Positions 6,506 to 6,581 of a DNA stretch of 6,581 bases are shown here, piece after piece. The stretch is from Deltaproteobacteria bacterium UBA5329 (GTDB lineage Bacteria > Desulfobacterota > Syntrophorhabdia > Syntrophorhabdales > Syntrophorhabdaceae): assembly GCA_002408185.1 (NCBI GenBank), contig DHQV01000086.1, positions 1 to 6,581 on the forward strand. Reading direction: 5' to 3'. The position numbers and the translations under genes were made by a program. Below the pieces are notes generated by a model that did not search any database, had not been told where the DNA came from, and saw only the letters and a list, made by a program, of their open reading frames with translations. Numbering within the stretch: the first letter of the stretch is position 1; the number at the start of each line of letters is the position of its first letter.

Positions 6506-6581
6506 TTGTGGGCGGAGGTCGTGCAGAGGCTTGAAGGAAGCCGGTTTGCGGGGGATATCGAAGAGATCTTTTCGGATCCAG
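6506..6581 (+). CDS. Possible 5' fragment of an unrecognised gene at right edge
   Basis: A plus-strand frame is open to the window end and reads WAEVVQRLEGSRFAGDIEE then IFSDP, a protein-like mix with charged helical character. The only candidate starts are weak (TTG at 6506, GTG at 6521), and no convincing ribosome binding site is seen. A minus-strand frame is also open through most of this stretch. Too little is present to name a product, and it may not be a gene. The rest of 6378-6505 shows no coding evidence, only the short repeats listed separately. Confidence 0.22.
   Translation, partial: MWAEVVQRLEGSRFAGDIEEIFSDP

Overview
The window is a bacterial chromosomal segment with four recognisable protein genes. 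GC content is moderate and visibly uneven. A bacterial lysine 2,3-aminomutase/acetyltransferase (abl) pair next to an MscS-type channel would fit an anaerobic, salt-stress-adapted bacterium such as a sulfate reducer or syntroph. That lineage is only an inference, because there is no rRNA or other phylogenetic marker here.

Layout: (1) 1-2925, minus strand: the motor/nuclease (R) subunit of a type I restriction-modification system. It runs off the left edge, probably close to its natural C-terminus. All catalytic motifs are intact, but family-like sequence continues upstream of the first usable ATG (2700) to about 2880, no ATG, GTG or TTG occurs before the in-frame stop at 2926-2928, and the usual N-terminal leader is missing. 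The gene therefore looks 5'-truncated. (2) 2896-2991: a short divergent region with a plausible sigma-70 promoter for the next gene. (3) 2992-4047, plus strand: a five-helix MscS-family mechanosensitive channel. (4) 4091-6242, minus strand: an overlapping two-gene operon, ablA-ablB, encoding lysine 2,3-aminomutase and beta-lysine N6-acetyltransferase, which make the compatible solute N-epsilon-acetyl-beta-lysine. The operon converges on the channel gene. (5) 6243-6581: non-coding control region of ablAB. It holds a near-consensus promoter bracketed by two identical 29-bp direct repeats, further short repeats upstream, and possibly the first codons of a gene leaving the right edge.

Function: ablA and ablB make an osmolyte during salt stress, and the adjacent channel can release solutes on osmotic downshock. 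Genes 3 and 4 therefore look like an osmoadaptation cluster. The restriction gene beside it differs in base composition, lacks its normal 5' end and has no visible hsdM or hsdS partner in the window, as expected at the edge of an acquired or rearranged defence block. The most unusual structure is the pair of 29-bp repeats around the abl promoter: one copy supplies the -35 box, the other lies just after the predicted transcription start.
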